Shown in pieces: positions 1 through 7,054 of a stretch of 17,673 bases of DNA. The notes under the pieces are model-generated. The model made no database searches. It saw only the letters and a program-made list of their open reading frames with translations, and was not told the DNA's origin. The stretch lies in NCBI GenBank assembly GCA_041623895.1, contig JBFJVZ010000113.1, positions 1 through 17,673 of the forward strand, written 5' to 3'. The stretch's first letter is position 1. Every line of letters begins with the position of its first letter. The translations under genes and the position numbers were made by a program. Source of the DNA: JBFJVZ01 sp041623895. GTDB taxonomy: Bacteria; Planctomycetota; Planctomycetia; Pirellulales; Pirellulaceae.

Positions 1-1
1 A

Positions 2-130
2 CTTTGCAACGGCACACACGTGGCGCTGCAGGGGACCTATGAAGGGCAATTGTGGGCGGAGGCCGGAGCACCCACCCTCGGTTTCCTGGGCTTCGAAGGC
101 TTCGGAATCTCGGCAGAGATACGCCGCTAG
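2..130 (+). CDS. 3' end of a gene cut by the window edge; possible DUF1080/LamG-like C-terminus
   Basis: One plus-strand frame is open from the left edge to a TAG at 128-130 and gives 42 residues. The peptide has an NGTHVALQG stretch and ends GFLGFEGFGISAEIRR. The alternation of Gly and hydrophobic residues with a final AEIR resembles the last beta strands of DUF1080 (3-keto-disaccharide hydrolase) or other concanavalin/LamG-fold domains, which often end in a motif like G-[IL]-G-x-Q...EIRN. That resemblance is weak and by eye only. The stop codon lies inside the repeat word CTAGAGTCTTT (127-137), so the natural C-terminus may have been trimmed by repeat insertion. The start and most of the gene lie outside the window. 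A chance open frame cannot be excluded. Confidence 0.45.
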   Translation, partial: LCNGTHVALQGTYEGQLWAEAGAPTLGFLGFEGFGISAEIRR

Positions 131-241
131 AGTCTTTTCAGATATCTCGTAGGCCAGGACGTGTCCTGGAAATAAGGCGCCAGGACAAGTCCTGGCCTAC
201 CGATGATCCCACATCAATGATGAATTTGCTCTAGAGTCTTT
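127..241. repeat. Compact palindromic repeat flanked by an 11-bp direct repeat
   Basis: The 11-base word CTAGAGTCTTT occurs at 127-137 and again at 231-241. Between them is a perfect 12-base inverted repeat, GTAGGCCAGGAC at 149-160 and GTCCTGGCCTAC at 189-200. Each arm also belongs to a smaller palindrome: CCAGGAC-gt-GTCCTGG at 154-169 and CCAGGAC-aa-GTCCTGG at 180-195. The unit can therefore fold either as one long hairpin or as two short ones. It lies between the 3' ends of a plus-strand and a minus-strand gene. The structure fits a short non-autonomous repeat of the kind scattered through planctomycete intergenic regions. No coding capacity is seen. Confidence 0.75.
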
Positions 242-353
242 GGGGAAGGCGGAGCTGGGGTGACGATCACCGGCAGCGGAACACCACCACATCGGCTGTG
301 TTGTATTACGGCTTCGCCGCACCGGTACTTCCACAACTTGGACTTCCGACTTA
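242..353. other. Convergent intergenic tail with a small hairpin (254-277)
   Basis: This is non-coding sequence downstream of the minus-strand transporter gene. It holds a small hairpin: GGTGA (259-263), loop cga, TCACC (267-271), extended by GCTG (254-257) pairing with CAGC (274-277) across a small internal loop. On the transporter transcript it would lie about 77 bases past the stop and could help end transcription. There is no following U tract, so it is not a classical intrinsic terminator. Nothing else was recognised in this stretch. Confidence 0.3.
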
Positions 354-2540
354 TCACTGCTCGTTGCCCGCCCTGCCAGCGGCAAACCGAAAGGTTTTTA
401 ACAGCGATGGCAACAATACCAGGTCGCATAACAATGCGATCACGATCAAAACGATCAGCAGGCTGGCAAACCGTGTCATCGCCGCCAGCGGTCCAAACAA
501 GAACGCGGTCATCCCCAACACCGTAATCAACGTGGTGTGGAACATCGCACGCGAACACTGATGAAAGGCAATTCGCAGCGCCGCAGGTGCCGCGATCGAC
601 GATGCCTTGCGCAAATCTTGAAATCGCAGCATGAAGTGAGTTGTGTCATCCACGGCAATTCCGATCGCCACACAAGCTGTCATCGACATCCCGATATCGA
701 CGGGATAGTCAAACCAACCAAGCAGCCCATAGGCGAAGACGGCCGGGCAAACATTGGGAATCATCGCCAGTGCGCCTTGCCGAAACGACTGCAGCGCCAA
801 GATCATCATGGGACAGATAACCAAAAAGGCGAAGGCAAAATTGCGGTACAAATCCGCGACCAGTTCGTCTTGGGCGACGTGATACAGCAGCGAAACGCCA
901 GTGTGCCGGACGGACACCTTGGCATCGGCCAGTTCGTCCGAAATCTTGGCCGCCGCAAGATCGGTCAACGTCGTCTTGATCGCCTGGAAATTGGTGGGCA
1001 GCAGAAACGGAAATCGGATTGAGATCCGCCATGACTCCGAGTCGCCGTTCAGGCTCAAGTAAGTCGTTGAAGCCAAATCTGATCGTGCTTCCTGAACCAG
1101 TTTTCGATAGGCAGACCGGGCTGCCGTTGATCGCAGGCTTCGTCCCTCGGGTTCGTCTGGCAACCAGGCAGCCACGCTCAATACCGTTTTCACTTCCGGA
1201 GACAGCGCCAACGCCTTTTCGACCTGGCGGATGACTCGCAGTCGTCGGTCGAAACCCTCTTCGGTGACTTCATCAAAGCGGATCAGAAGCTCCGTTTGCT
1301 CGACCGGACCAATATTCGCCTCCAGCCAGGCAATGTCCTGAATCACCGCCGCACGGGGTGAGAAGTTACGTTCAACTTCCAAGTCACTGCGCAGGTAACG
1401 CAAGCCAAATCCGGCGCACAAGGTGGCCACGATAAACAACATCACGATTGGGCCGGACCAGGGCAATACGCGATCCAGAAACGGCGATTCTGTGGTTTCG
1501 TCTACCACTGACAGTTTCGGCTGCAACCAATCAATAGCACAGGGGATCAAGAGTAATTGACAGGCCAATGATGCCAGCACGCCCGATGCAGAATACAAAC
1601 CGAACTCGCGAATCGCCGAAAACTCACTGCGGCACAACGACAGCATTCCGGCGACCGTCGTCAACGCAGAAAGCAGGCACGGTTTCCAACCGATATGCAA
1701 GATTCGGAACATCAGACGGCCTGCCCCGGGTGTTCGCGAATAATTCACCAGGTGCAGCGCTCCGGACACCGACAAGATGTAGGCGAGCGTCGGTATCACG
1801 GACGACAATCCACCCCACTTGCCGCCCGTCAGTGTGACAATTGAAATGCTGAGTCCGGCGGCGAGTCCGCTGATCGCCAACATGATGATCGTCAAAGGAA
1901 TGTTTCGTAAACAGATCCAGGCGATCAAGGTCGAAATCAAACAGGAAGGGCCGACGAAGTTCGCGATCGATGAGCGGACAACCGCGTCACCGTAAGCGCC
2001 CACTTGCGGGTGGCCGGCCAACACCAGATCCTCCGGCGGTACACCGATCGACTCATCAGCTATTCGTTTGACCAGCGCCACGGCTGATCCACGAGCGTCC
2101 ATCCCTCGCTCGGTCAACGTCACCATCACGCAGGTCCGGCGGCCATCGGCGCCAAAATAAATGCCTCCAAAGCGATCGATGATCTTCTTCGGCGACTGCC
2201 GTCGGTTGGCAAGCATCTGCCGAATCAATTGTCGCCCCGAGACCGCTTGTTCGATCAAGTCATCACGGTCGCTTTCCAGCAAAGCATCGGCAAACGTTTC
2301 GCAGCGAGAATCAGCGACGGTGCACTGCGGCCAAGTGACGACCAGGAAATCATCGACTCCAAACTGATCAACGAATTCGTTATACAGCTCGCGATCAGGT
2401 GTCTCGTCCGGCAACCACTGAAAGACGTCCTCCATGTTCGATTCGAATCGCAAGTATCCGAACAAACAGACGACTAATCCAAGACCATAGAACGCCAGCG
2501 CGAAGAGGCGACAAAGTGGGATGGAACGGTTGCGGTCCAC
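354..2540 (-). CDS. RND/MMPL-family membrane transporter
   Basis: The 728-residue protein has the duplicated RND layout: a first membrane helix (about 11-30), a large extracytoplasmic domain (about 31-192), a helix bundle (about 193-340), a seventh helix (about 362-382), a second large domain (about 383-590) and a final bundle (about 590-718). This matches the MMPL/Patched-like branch, which exports lipids or other hydrophobic compounds using the proton gradient. The second bundle carries GIAVDDTTH with acidic residues D631 and D632, the usual TM10 relay position. The equivalent first-bundle segment, near residues 250-268 (LAYILSVSGALHLVNYSR), has no acidic residue, so the halves are asymmetric. 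The start is GTG at 2540. The frame is open upstream only to a stop at 2601-2603 and offers no ATG; the ribosome site is weak. It is transcribed away from the PSD1 gene. The substrate cannot be read from sequence. Confidence 0.9.
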   Translation of the reverse strand: MDRNRSIPLCRLFALAFYGLGLVVCLFGYLRFESNMEDVFQWLPDETPDRELYNEFVDQFGVDDFLVVTWPQCTVADSRCETFADALLESDRDDLIEQAVSGRQLIRQMLANRRQSPKKIIDRFGGIYFGADGRRTCVMVTLTERGMDARGSAVALVKRIADESIGVPPEDLVLAGHPQVGAYGDAVVRSSIANFVGPSCLISTLIAWICLRNIPLTIIMLAISGLAAGLSISIVTLTGGKWGGLSSVIPTLAYILSVSGALHLVNYSRTPGAGRLMFRILHIGWKPCLLSALTTVAGMLSLCRSEFSAIREFGLYSASGVLASLACQLLLIPCAIDWLQPKLSVVDETTESPFLDRVLPWSGPIVMLFIVATLCAGFGLRYLRSDLEVERNFSPRAAVIQDIAWLEANIGPVEQTELLIRFDEVTEEGFDRRLRVIRQVEKALALSPEVKTVLSVAAWLPDEPEGRSLRSTAARSAYRKLVQEARSDLASTTYLSLNGDSESWRISIRFPFLLPTNFQAIKTTLTDLAAAKISDELADAKVSVRHTGVSLLYHVAQDELVADLYRNFAFAFLVICPMMILALQSFRQGALAMIPNVCPAVFAYGLLGWFDYPVDIGMSMTACVAIGIAVDDTTHFMLRFQDLRKASSIAAPAALRIAFHQCSRAMFHTTLITVLGMTAFLFGPLAAMTRFASLLIVLIVIALLCDLVLLPSLLKTFRFAAGRAGNEQ

Positions 2541-2680
2541 ACGGCGTCCAGCAAACGTGGAATGAGACAGCCGGCTCGCTGACCGACCGAGGTGGACGTG
2601 TCACAATAGTGTTTGCCACGCATCCTTACAATTGGCTGAGCCACATGTCTTATTGAAACGGCCGGTACTGACCCCGTTAA

Positions 2681-2709
2681 CCTGGGGTTGCGCCTGCAGC
2701 GACCCCAGG
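2681..2709. repeat. CCTGGGGT hairpin repeat
   Basis: CCTGGGGT (2681-2688) pairs with ACCCCAGG (2702-2709). The stem continues through a wobble pair into GC:GC, giving about 11 pairs around a 7-base loop. The same CCTGGGGT/ACCCCAGG core recurs in the hairpin at 2913-2940. Because it sits upstream of two divergent genes it is not a terminator of either annotated gene. Confidence 0.7.
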
Positions 2710-2740
2710 CTTTGTTGTTACACCGCTTCGCGGTATCGGC

Positions 2741-2768
2741 GTGAGCCGTGGGCCGTGAGGTACCAGGC
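2741..2768. repeat. GTGGGCCGTGAGG intergenic repeat, copy 1
   Basis: The 21-base block at 2748-2768 matches 12182-12202 at 19 of 21 positions; both contain GTGGGCCGTGAGG followed by a variant of CACCGGGC. The preceding word GTGAGCCG (2741-2748) is the reverse complement of CGGCTCAC at 12233-12240. This identifies a dispersed repeat family with at least two copies in the window. No open reading frame runs across both copies, so shared coding is not the explanation. Confidence 0.65.
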
Positions 2769-2784
2769 AGCGAGTAATTGAACC

Positions 2785-2827
2785 GGTGCTGACTACGCCG
2801 CAAGCGTTCAACATCAAAGCCCGGGGT
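2785..2827 (+). repeat. 43-bp direct repeat, copy 1
   Basis: The unit begins GGTGCTGACTACGCCGCAAG and ends at the CGGGGT of a degenerate hairpin arm. It aligns without gaps to 2879-2921 with 5 differences in 43 positions, four of them transitions. In this copy the terminal CCCGGGGT lacks an intact downstream partner arm, so it looks like a decayed version of the second copy. Confidence 0.75.
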
Positions 2828-2878
2828 CGGCGGTATTCATCAATGTCAGCGCGTACCGTTGTAAATCATGTAATTATC

Positions 2879-2940
2879 GGTGCTGACGACGCCGCAGGCG
2901 TTCAACATCGAAACCTGGGGTCGCGCAGCGCACCCCAGGT
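2879..2940 (+). repeat. 43-bp direct repeat, copy 2, running into a hairpin
   Basis: The 43-base unit at 2879-2921 begins GGTGCTGACGACGCCGCAGG. It has an internal short stem, ACGCC (2889-2893) with GGCGT (2897-2901). Its end forms the left arm of a strong hairpin: ACCTGGGGT (2913-2921) pairs perfectly with ACCCCAGGT (2932-2940) around a GC-rich loop. This copy appears intact, while copy 1 at 2785 lacks the right arm. Confidence 0.75.
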
Positions 2941-3116
2941 ATCGGGTAATACCTACTCACCACTGCCCTGCTCCATTCAATTATCCTCGGCTGCCGACAA
3001 AATGATCGCCTTGAATTTGGCGCCGTCGCTGCTTGCGACTAAAAAGTGAGTCTGCTTCTTCCCCACCTATTCCGTGAAAACCGCTTCCGGCATCCATCAT
3101 TACCGCCCCGCCTTTG

Positions 3117-5600
3117 ATGTATTTCCAACGCTTCATTTTCGCGCACCTCGTCTTGCTGAGTGCTTTGTCCGCTGCGGGCGGTGACATCGATTTCAATCGC
3201 GACATCCGGCCGATTCTTTCTGATAAGTGCTATCAGTGTCACGGTCCCGATGGTCGCGCCCGTGAGGCGGACCTGCGAATCGATCGCCGCCAAGATGCGC
3301 TCGCAGTCATCACGCCGGGCGATCCGGAATCAAGTGAATTGTTTCTTCGCGTCAATCATGAAGATCCGGACCAGCGGATGCCGCCCGATCAATCACCCAA
3401 GAAGTTGAAACCGCGGGAAATCGCCAAGCTGCGTCAATGGATTGCCGAAGGAGCCAACTTTACCGGGCATTGGGCTTATCAACCGATCAGCAAGCCCGCA
3501 TTACCTGCGGTTTCCAATCCGGACTGGGTACAGAACGAGATCGACTTGTTCATCCTGCACCGTCTGGAACAATCAGGACTGAAGCCATCGCCGCCGGCGG
3601 ACGGGCGCACTTTGTTGCGGCGGCTGACATTGGACCTGACCGGATTGCCGCCGACACTTCAGCAATACGAGTCGTTTGCCAAGTCGCCCGACTTGGAAAC
3701 GATGATTGACCGCCTGATGAGTTCCCCGCGTTATGGCGAACACATGGCTTGGCGATGGCTCGACGCCGCTCGTTATGCGGACAGCGATGGTTATGAAAGC
3801 GATCCGCTGCGCAACATGTGGCCCTGGCGCGATTGGGTCGTCGAAGCTTTCAATCGCCACCTGCCGTATGACCAATTCATCATCGAACAATTGGCAGGCG
3901 ACCAGCTGAAAAGTCCAAGCGTGCGACAAGTGCTGGCCACCGGATTCAACCGCAACCATCGACTGAACAACGAAGGCGGCGTGGATCCGGATGAGTGGCT
4001 GGTCGAGTACGTCTGCGATCGCGCCGAAACCACGGCAACGGTCTTTATGGGACTGACCTGGCAATGCGCCCGCTGCCACGATCACAAGTTTGACCCGATC
4101 ACGACAAAAGAATATTACCAACTGTTTAGCTTCTTTCATCAACTGCCGGAAATCGGCAACGGCCGAGGTTCCAACAACGCACCGCCGATGATCGAAGTCT
4201 CTGACTTGCCGCACTTGGAAGAATTCGCGGCCGTTGTCGACCAGCTGCAACCGCTGACACAACAGTTGGAAGCGATTGCCAACAGCGATGAGTTCAAAGA
4301 GGCCTACCACGCCTGGCAGAAGTCCTTGGAAACGGACGACGTGGCACGTAAGAAGTTACCGGGTGAACTGGGCAAGAAAGAAATCAACAAATGGGATCAG
4401 AAACTTACCGAGCAAGCGCAAGCGCACTTCCTGCGTAACATCTATGAATTAGCCGCGGGATTGCGATCCCAGATGCGTCCGCTGGAAAAACTTCAGTCGC
4501 AATTGAAGGCGACCGGCGCGAAGGTGATGGTCATGGGTGACCGCGACGAACGGCGTAAGACGTTCATTTTGAAGCGTGGCGCATTCGATCAGCCGGGCGA
4601 CGAAGTCACCGCTGACACGCCGGCGTTTCTGCCACCGATGGATCCGTCTCTTCCCAAGAATCGCTTGGGACTGGCCCGTTGGCTGGTCCGCCCCGACCAT
4701 CCCTTGACCGCGCGGGTTGCCGTCAACCGGACATGGGAGCGGTTCTTCGGCACCGGCCTGGTCAAAACCCCCGAAGATTTCGGCTCACAAGGCGAACTGC
4801 CATCGCATCCGCAGCTGCTGGATTATCTAGCGCGATGGCTGATCGAATCAGGATGGGATCTACAAGCGTTGCAGAAGCTGATTCTGTCCAGTGCAACGTA
4901 CCAGCAAAGTTCGCGTGTGACGCCGGAGTTGATCACCGTTGATCCGGAGAATCGTCTGCTTGCTCGCGGAGCGCGTTACCGTTTGCCGGCGCCCGTGATT
5001 CGCGATCAAGCACTGGCGGCAAGCGGGCTGTTGGTGGAACAAATCGGCGGGCCCGCGGTGAAACCGTATCAACCGGCGGGACTGTGGAAGGAAATCATCA
5101 AAGGCCGCGTGGAATACAAGCGGGATAAGAACGAGAAGCTTTATCGGCGCAGTCTGTATACCCTGTGGCGCCGCGCGGTGAAGCCGCCGCTAATGAGCTT
5201 GCTGGATGCCAACGGACGTGACACCTGTGCGGTCGACCTGAAGCAGACCAACACACCATTGCAAGCTCTGCTGCTGCTGAATGATGAAACGTTTGTCGAA
5301 CACGCTCGCGGACTGGCCACGCGAATGATGCGCGAGGGCGGTACGGATGACGAAGCAAGGATTTGTCGAGGACTTGCCTTGCTGCTCGGCCGCCAGCCGC
5401 ATGGCAATGAACTGGCGATCTTGAGCGAAGAGCTGCAACAGCAACGCAGTTATTTTCAAGCGCATCCAGATGCGGTCGATGCGTTCCTGGCCGTCGGTGA
5501 TTCGCCAGTGGATGCGTCGCTGGAGGCGGTTGAATTGGCTGCCACGACCAGTGTGGCCAGAGTCCTGCTGAACCTGGATGAAACACTGACCAGAGAGTAG
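3117..5600 (+). CDS. PSCyt1-PSCyt2-PSD1 protein (DUF1549/DUF1553, planctomycete cytochrome-c domain)
   Basis: The 827-residue protein starts with a hydrophobic signal segment (about 1-20), so it is exported. A PSCyt1 haem-binding module follows with the CxxCH motif C38-Y-Q-C41-H42. A PSCyt2/DUF1549 domain (about 125-330) contains RYADSDGYESD and a second CxxCH, C317-A-R-C320-H321, followed by DHKFDPI. The PSD1/DUF1553 domain (about 510-815) contains RVAVNRTWERFFGTGLV and ends SVARVLLNLDE. These domains in this order define a family greatly expanded in planctomycetes and assumed to act in the periplasm in polymer breakdown or electron transfer; no reaction is proven. Many family members are longer because they carry an inserted concanavalin-like domain, absent here. 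ATG 3117 is preferred over the adjacent TTG 3114. The DUF1501 gene begins 3 bases after its stop. Confidence 0.95.
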   Translation: MYFQRFIFAHLVLLSALSAAGGDIDFNRDIRPILSDKCYQCHGPDGRAREADLRIDRRQDALAVITPGDPESSELFLRVNHEDPDQRMPPDQSPKKLKPREIAKLRQWIAEGANFTGHWAYQPISKPALPAVSNPDWVQNEIDLFILHRLEQSGLKPSPPADGRTLLRRLTLDLTGLPPTLQQYESFAKSPDLETMIDRLMSSPRYGEHMAWRWLDAARYADSDGYESDPLRNMWPWRDWVVEAFNRHLPYDQFIIEQLAGDQLKSPSVRQVLATGFNRNHRLNNEGGVDPDEWLVEYVCDRAETTATVFMGLTWQCARCHDHKFDPITTKEYYQLFSFFHQLPEIGNGRGSNNAPPMIEVSDLPHLEEFAAVVDQLQPLTQQLEAIANSDEFKEAYHAWQKSLETDDVARKKLPGELGKKEINKWDQKLTEQAQAHFLRNIYELAAGLRSQMRPLEKLQSQLKATGAKVMVMGDRDERRKTFILKRGAFDQPGDEVTADTPAFLPPMDPSLPKNRLGLARWLVRPDHPLTARVAVNRTWERFFGTGLVKTPEDFGSQGELPSHPQLLDYLARWLIESGWDLQALQKLILSSATYQQSSRVTPELITVDPENRLLARGARYRLPAPVIRDQALAASGLLVEQIGGPAVKPYQPAGLWKEIIKGRVEYKRDKNEKLYRRSLYTLWRRAVKPPLMSLLDANGRDTCAVDLKQTNTPLQALLLLNDETFVEHARGLATRMMREGGTDDEARICRGLALLLGRQPHGNELAILSEELQQQRSYFQAHPDAVDAFLAVGDSPVDASLEAVELAATTSVARVLLNLDETLTRE

Positions 5601-5603
5601 GCG

Positions 5604-7016
5604 ATGAATCAACTGAGACGTGATTTCCTGACCCATTCGACTTTGGGACTCGGCTCGGCTGCGCTCGGTAGTTTGCTGCCGGCGTCATCCGGCGCGGCCG
5701 TTCCCAGCATTCCGTCGACGCCGCCGCGAGCCAAGCGGGTGATCTACTTGTTTCAATCCGGCGGCCCATCGCACTTGGACCTTTATGATTACAAACCGTT
5801 GTTGCAGGATCAGTTCGGCGAAGATTTGCCCGATAGCGTCCGTGGCGGCCAACGGCTAACCGGTTTCACCAAGAATCAGAAATCGTTGCCGATCACACCG
5901 ACCAAATTTCGTTTTCAGCAGTGCGGGCAAAATGGATCCTGGGTGAACACCGAACTGTTGCCCGGGATCGGATCGGTGGCTGATCAGATTTGCTTCATTC
6001 GATCGATGCATACCGAAGCGATCAACCACGATCCGGCGCGGACGTTTTTGCAAACCGGAGCCCAATTGGCAGGCCGCCCCAGCATGGGCGCGTGGTTGTC
6101 GTACGGACTTGGCAGTGAGACGGAAGACTTGCCTGCGTTCATGGTCTTGAATTCTTACGGCAGTTGCAAGCGGACGCCGCAACCGGTCAGCGGCCGGCTG
6201 TGGGGCAGCGGTTTTCTGCCATCGCAATATCAAGGTGTCAAACTGCAGTCGGTCGGCGATCCGGTGTTGTTTGTTTCCAATCCGCCGGGCATCAGCCGCC
6301 AGTCTCAGCGACAATCGCTGGACGCGTTGGGCCGCATGAATCAATTGAAAGCGGAACAGGCGGGCGATCCGGAGATCGAGGCCCGTATCCAGCAGTACGA
6401 AATGGCTTTTCAGATGCAGGCCAGCGTTCCCGAGCTGACCGACATTTCTGATGAACCGGAAAGCACATTCCAGCTTTATGGTGAAGACGCCAAGACACGC
6501 GGCACGTATGCAGCGAATTGTCTGATCGCGCGTCGGATGGCCGAACGCGGTGTCCGCTTCATCCAGCTTTATCACGTCGGCTGGGATCATCACCAAAACA
6601 TTCCACGAGATTTGCCGCTGATGTGTGGTGACGTCGACAAAGCTTCGGCCGGCCTGCTGATCGATTTAAAGCAACGTGGACTGTTGGAGGACACGCTGGT
6701 AATTTGGGGCGGCGAGTTCGGGCGCACGACGTTCAGTCAAGGCAAACTGACGCGCGAAGTTTACGGCCGCGATCATCACGGGCGTGTGTTCAGCATTTGG
6801 ATGGCCGGCGGAGGAATCAAGCCGGGAAGTTACGGATCCAGCGACGACTTTGGCTACAGCGTGGCAGAAAACGGTGTCCATGTTCACGACCTGCAGGCAA
6901 CGATTCTTCATCTGCTGGGCATCGATCACACGCGGTTGACGTACCGCTTCCAAGGCCGCGATTTCCGACTGACCGACGTGCACGGCCAAGTCGTCGATCC
7001 AATTCTGAGCTGTTGA
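5604..7016 (+). CDS. DUF1501 family protein, Tat-exported
   Basis: The 470-residue protein opens MNQLRRDFLTHSTLGLG, a twin-arginine signal (R5-R6-D7-F8-L9) before a small-residue helix, so it is probably folded with a cofactor or metal before export. The body is typical of DUF1501, which has an alkaline-phosphatase/sulfatase-like fold. It shows QSGGPSHLDLYDYKP from about residue 51, MHTEAINHDPARTFLQTG in the first third, GWDHHQNI, and WGGEFGRTTF (E371) followed by GRDHHGRVFSIWMAGGG. The Asp/His/Glu-rich motifs resemble a metal site. DUF1501 genes very often follow PSD1 genes in planctomycetes, and here the gap is only 3 bases, so the two are cotranscribed and probably act together in the periplasm. 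A GAGAG site at 5593-5597 supports the ATG at 5604. No reaction is established. Confidence 0.95.
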   Translation: MNQLRRDFLTHSTLGLGSAALGSLLPASSGAAVPSIPSTPPRAKRVIYLFQSGGPSHLDLYDYKPLLQDQFGEDLPDSVRGGQRLTGFTKNQKSLPITPTKFRFQQCGQNGSWVNTELLPGIGSVADQICFIRSMHTEAINHDPARTFLQTGAQLAGRPSMGAWLSYGLGSETEDLPAFMVLNSYGSCKRTPQPVSGRLWGSGFLPSQYQGVKLQSVGDPVLFVSNPPGISRQSQRQSLDALGRMNQLKAEQAGDPEIEARIQQYEMAFQMQASVPELTDISDEPESTFQLYGEDAKTRGTYAANCLIARRMAERGVRFIQLYHVGWDHHQNIPRDLPLMCGDVDKASAGLLIDLKQRGLLEDTLVIWGGEFGRTTFSQGKLTREVYGRDHHGRVFSIWMAGGGIKPGSYGSSDDFGYSVAENGVHVHDLQATILHLLGIDHTRLTYRFQGRDFRLTDVHGQVVDPILSC

Positions 7017-7054
7017 TCTTCGCGCGACTACCCGATCGCTGGGACAAGCCGATT

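Larger units (their letters stand above)
2541..3116. other. Divergent intergenic region rich in repeats and hairpins
   Basis: These 576 bases separate the divergently transcribed transporter and PSD1 genes and must hold the promoters of both. I see no convincing -35/-10 pair. The middle (about 2660-2945) is built of repeats: a hairpin at 2681-2709, a GTGAGCCG/GTGGGCCGTGAGG block at 2741-2768, and two copies of a 43-base unit at 2785-2827 and 2879-2921, the second continuing into another hairpin. The outer parts (2541-2660 and 2945-3116) look like ordinary upstream sequence. Small open frames crossing this region run through the repeats and show no protein-like pattern. Confidence 0.7.

Noticed and set aside
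2681..2940. Hairpins in the divergent region as terminators
   Set aside because: Both flanking genes are transcribed away from this region, so they cannot end either annotated gene; no U tracts follow.
2785..2940. CRISPR-like array
   Set aside because: There are only two diverged copies, no regular spacers and no cas genes; the unit continues into a hairpin, as intergenic repeats do.
2474..3049. Small open frames in the divergent intergenic region
   Set aside because: They run through the hairpin repeats on both strands and show no protein-like features or ribosome sites.
3573..4310. Long antisense frame opposite the PSD1 gene (and similar ones at 5098-5769 and 5856-6596)
   Set aside because: These are mirror frames of conserved proteins, with no motif, signal or ribosome-site support.
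6704..7054. Upstream in-frame extension of the serine dehydratase
   Set aside because: It overlaps the DUF1501 coding region in another frame and the translation is arginine/serine-rich shadow sequence; the family N-terminus starts at 7055.
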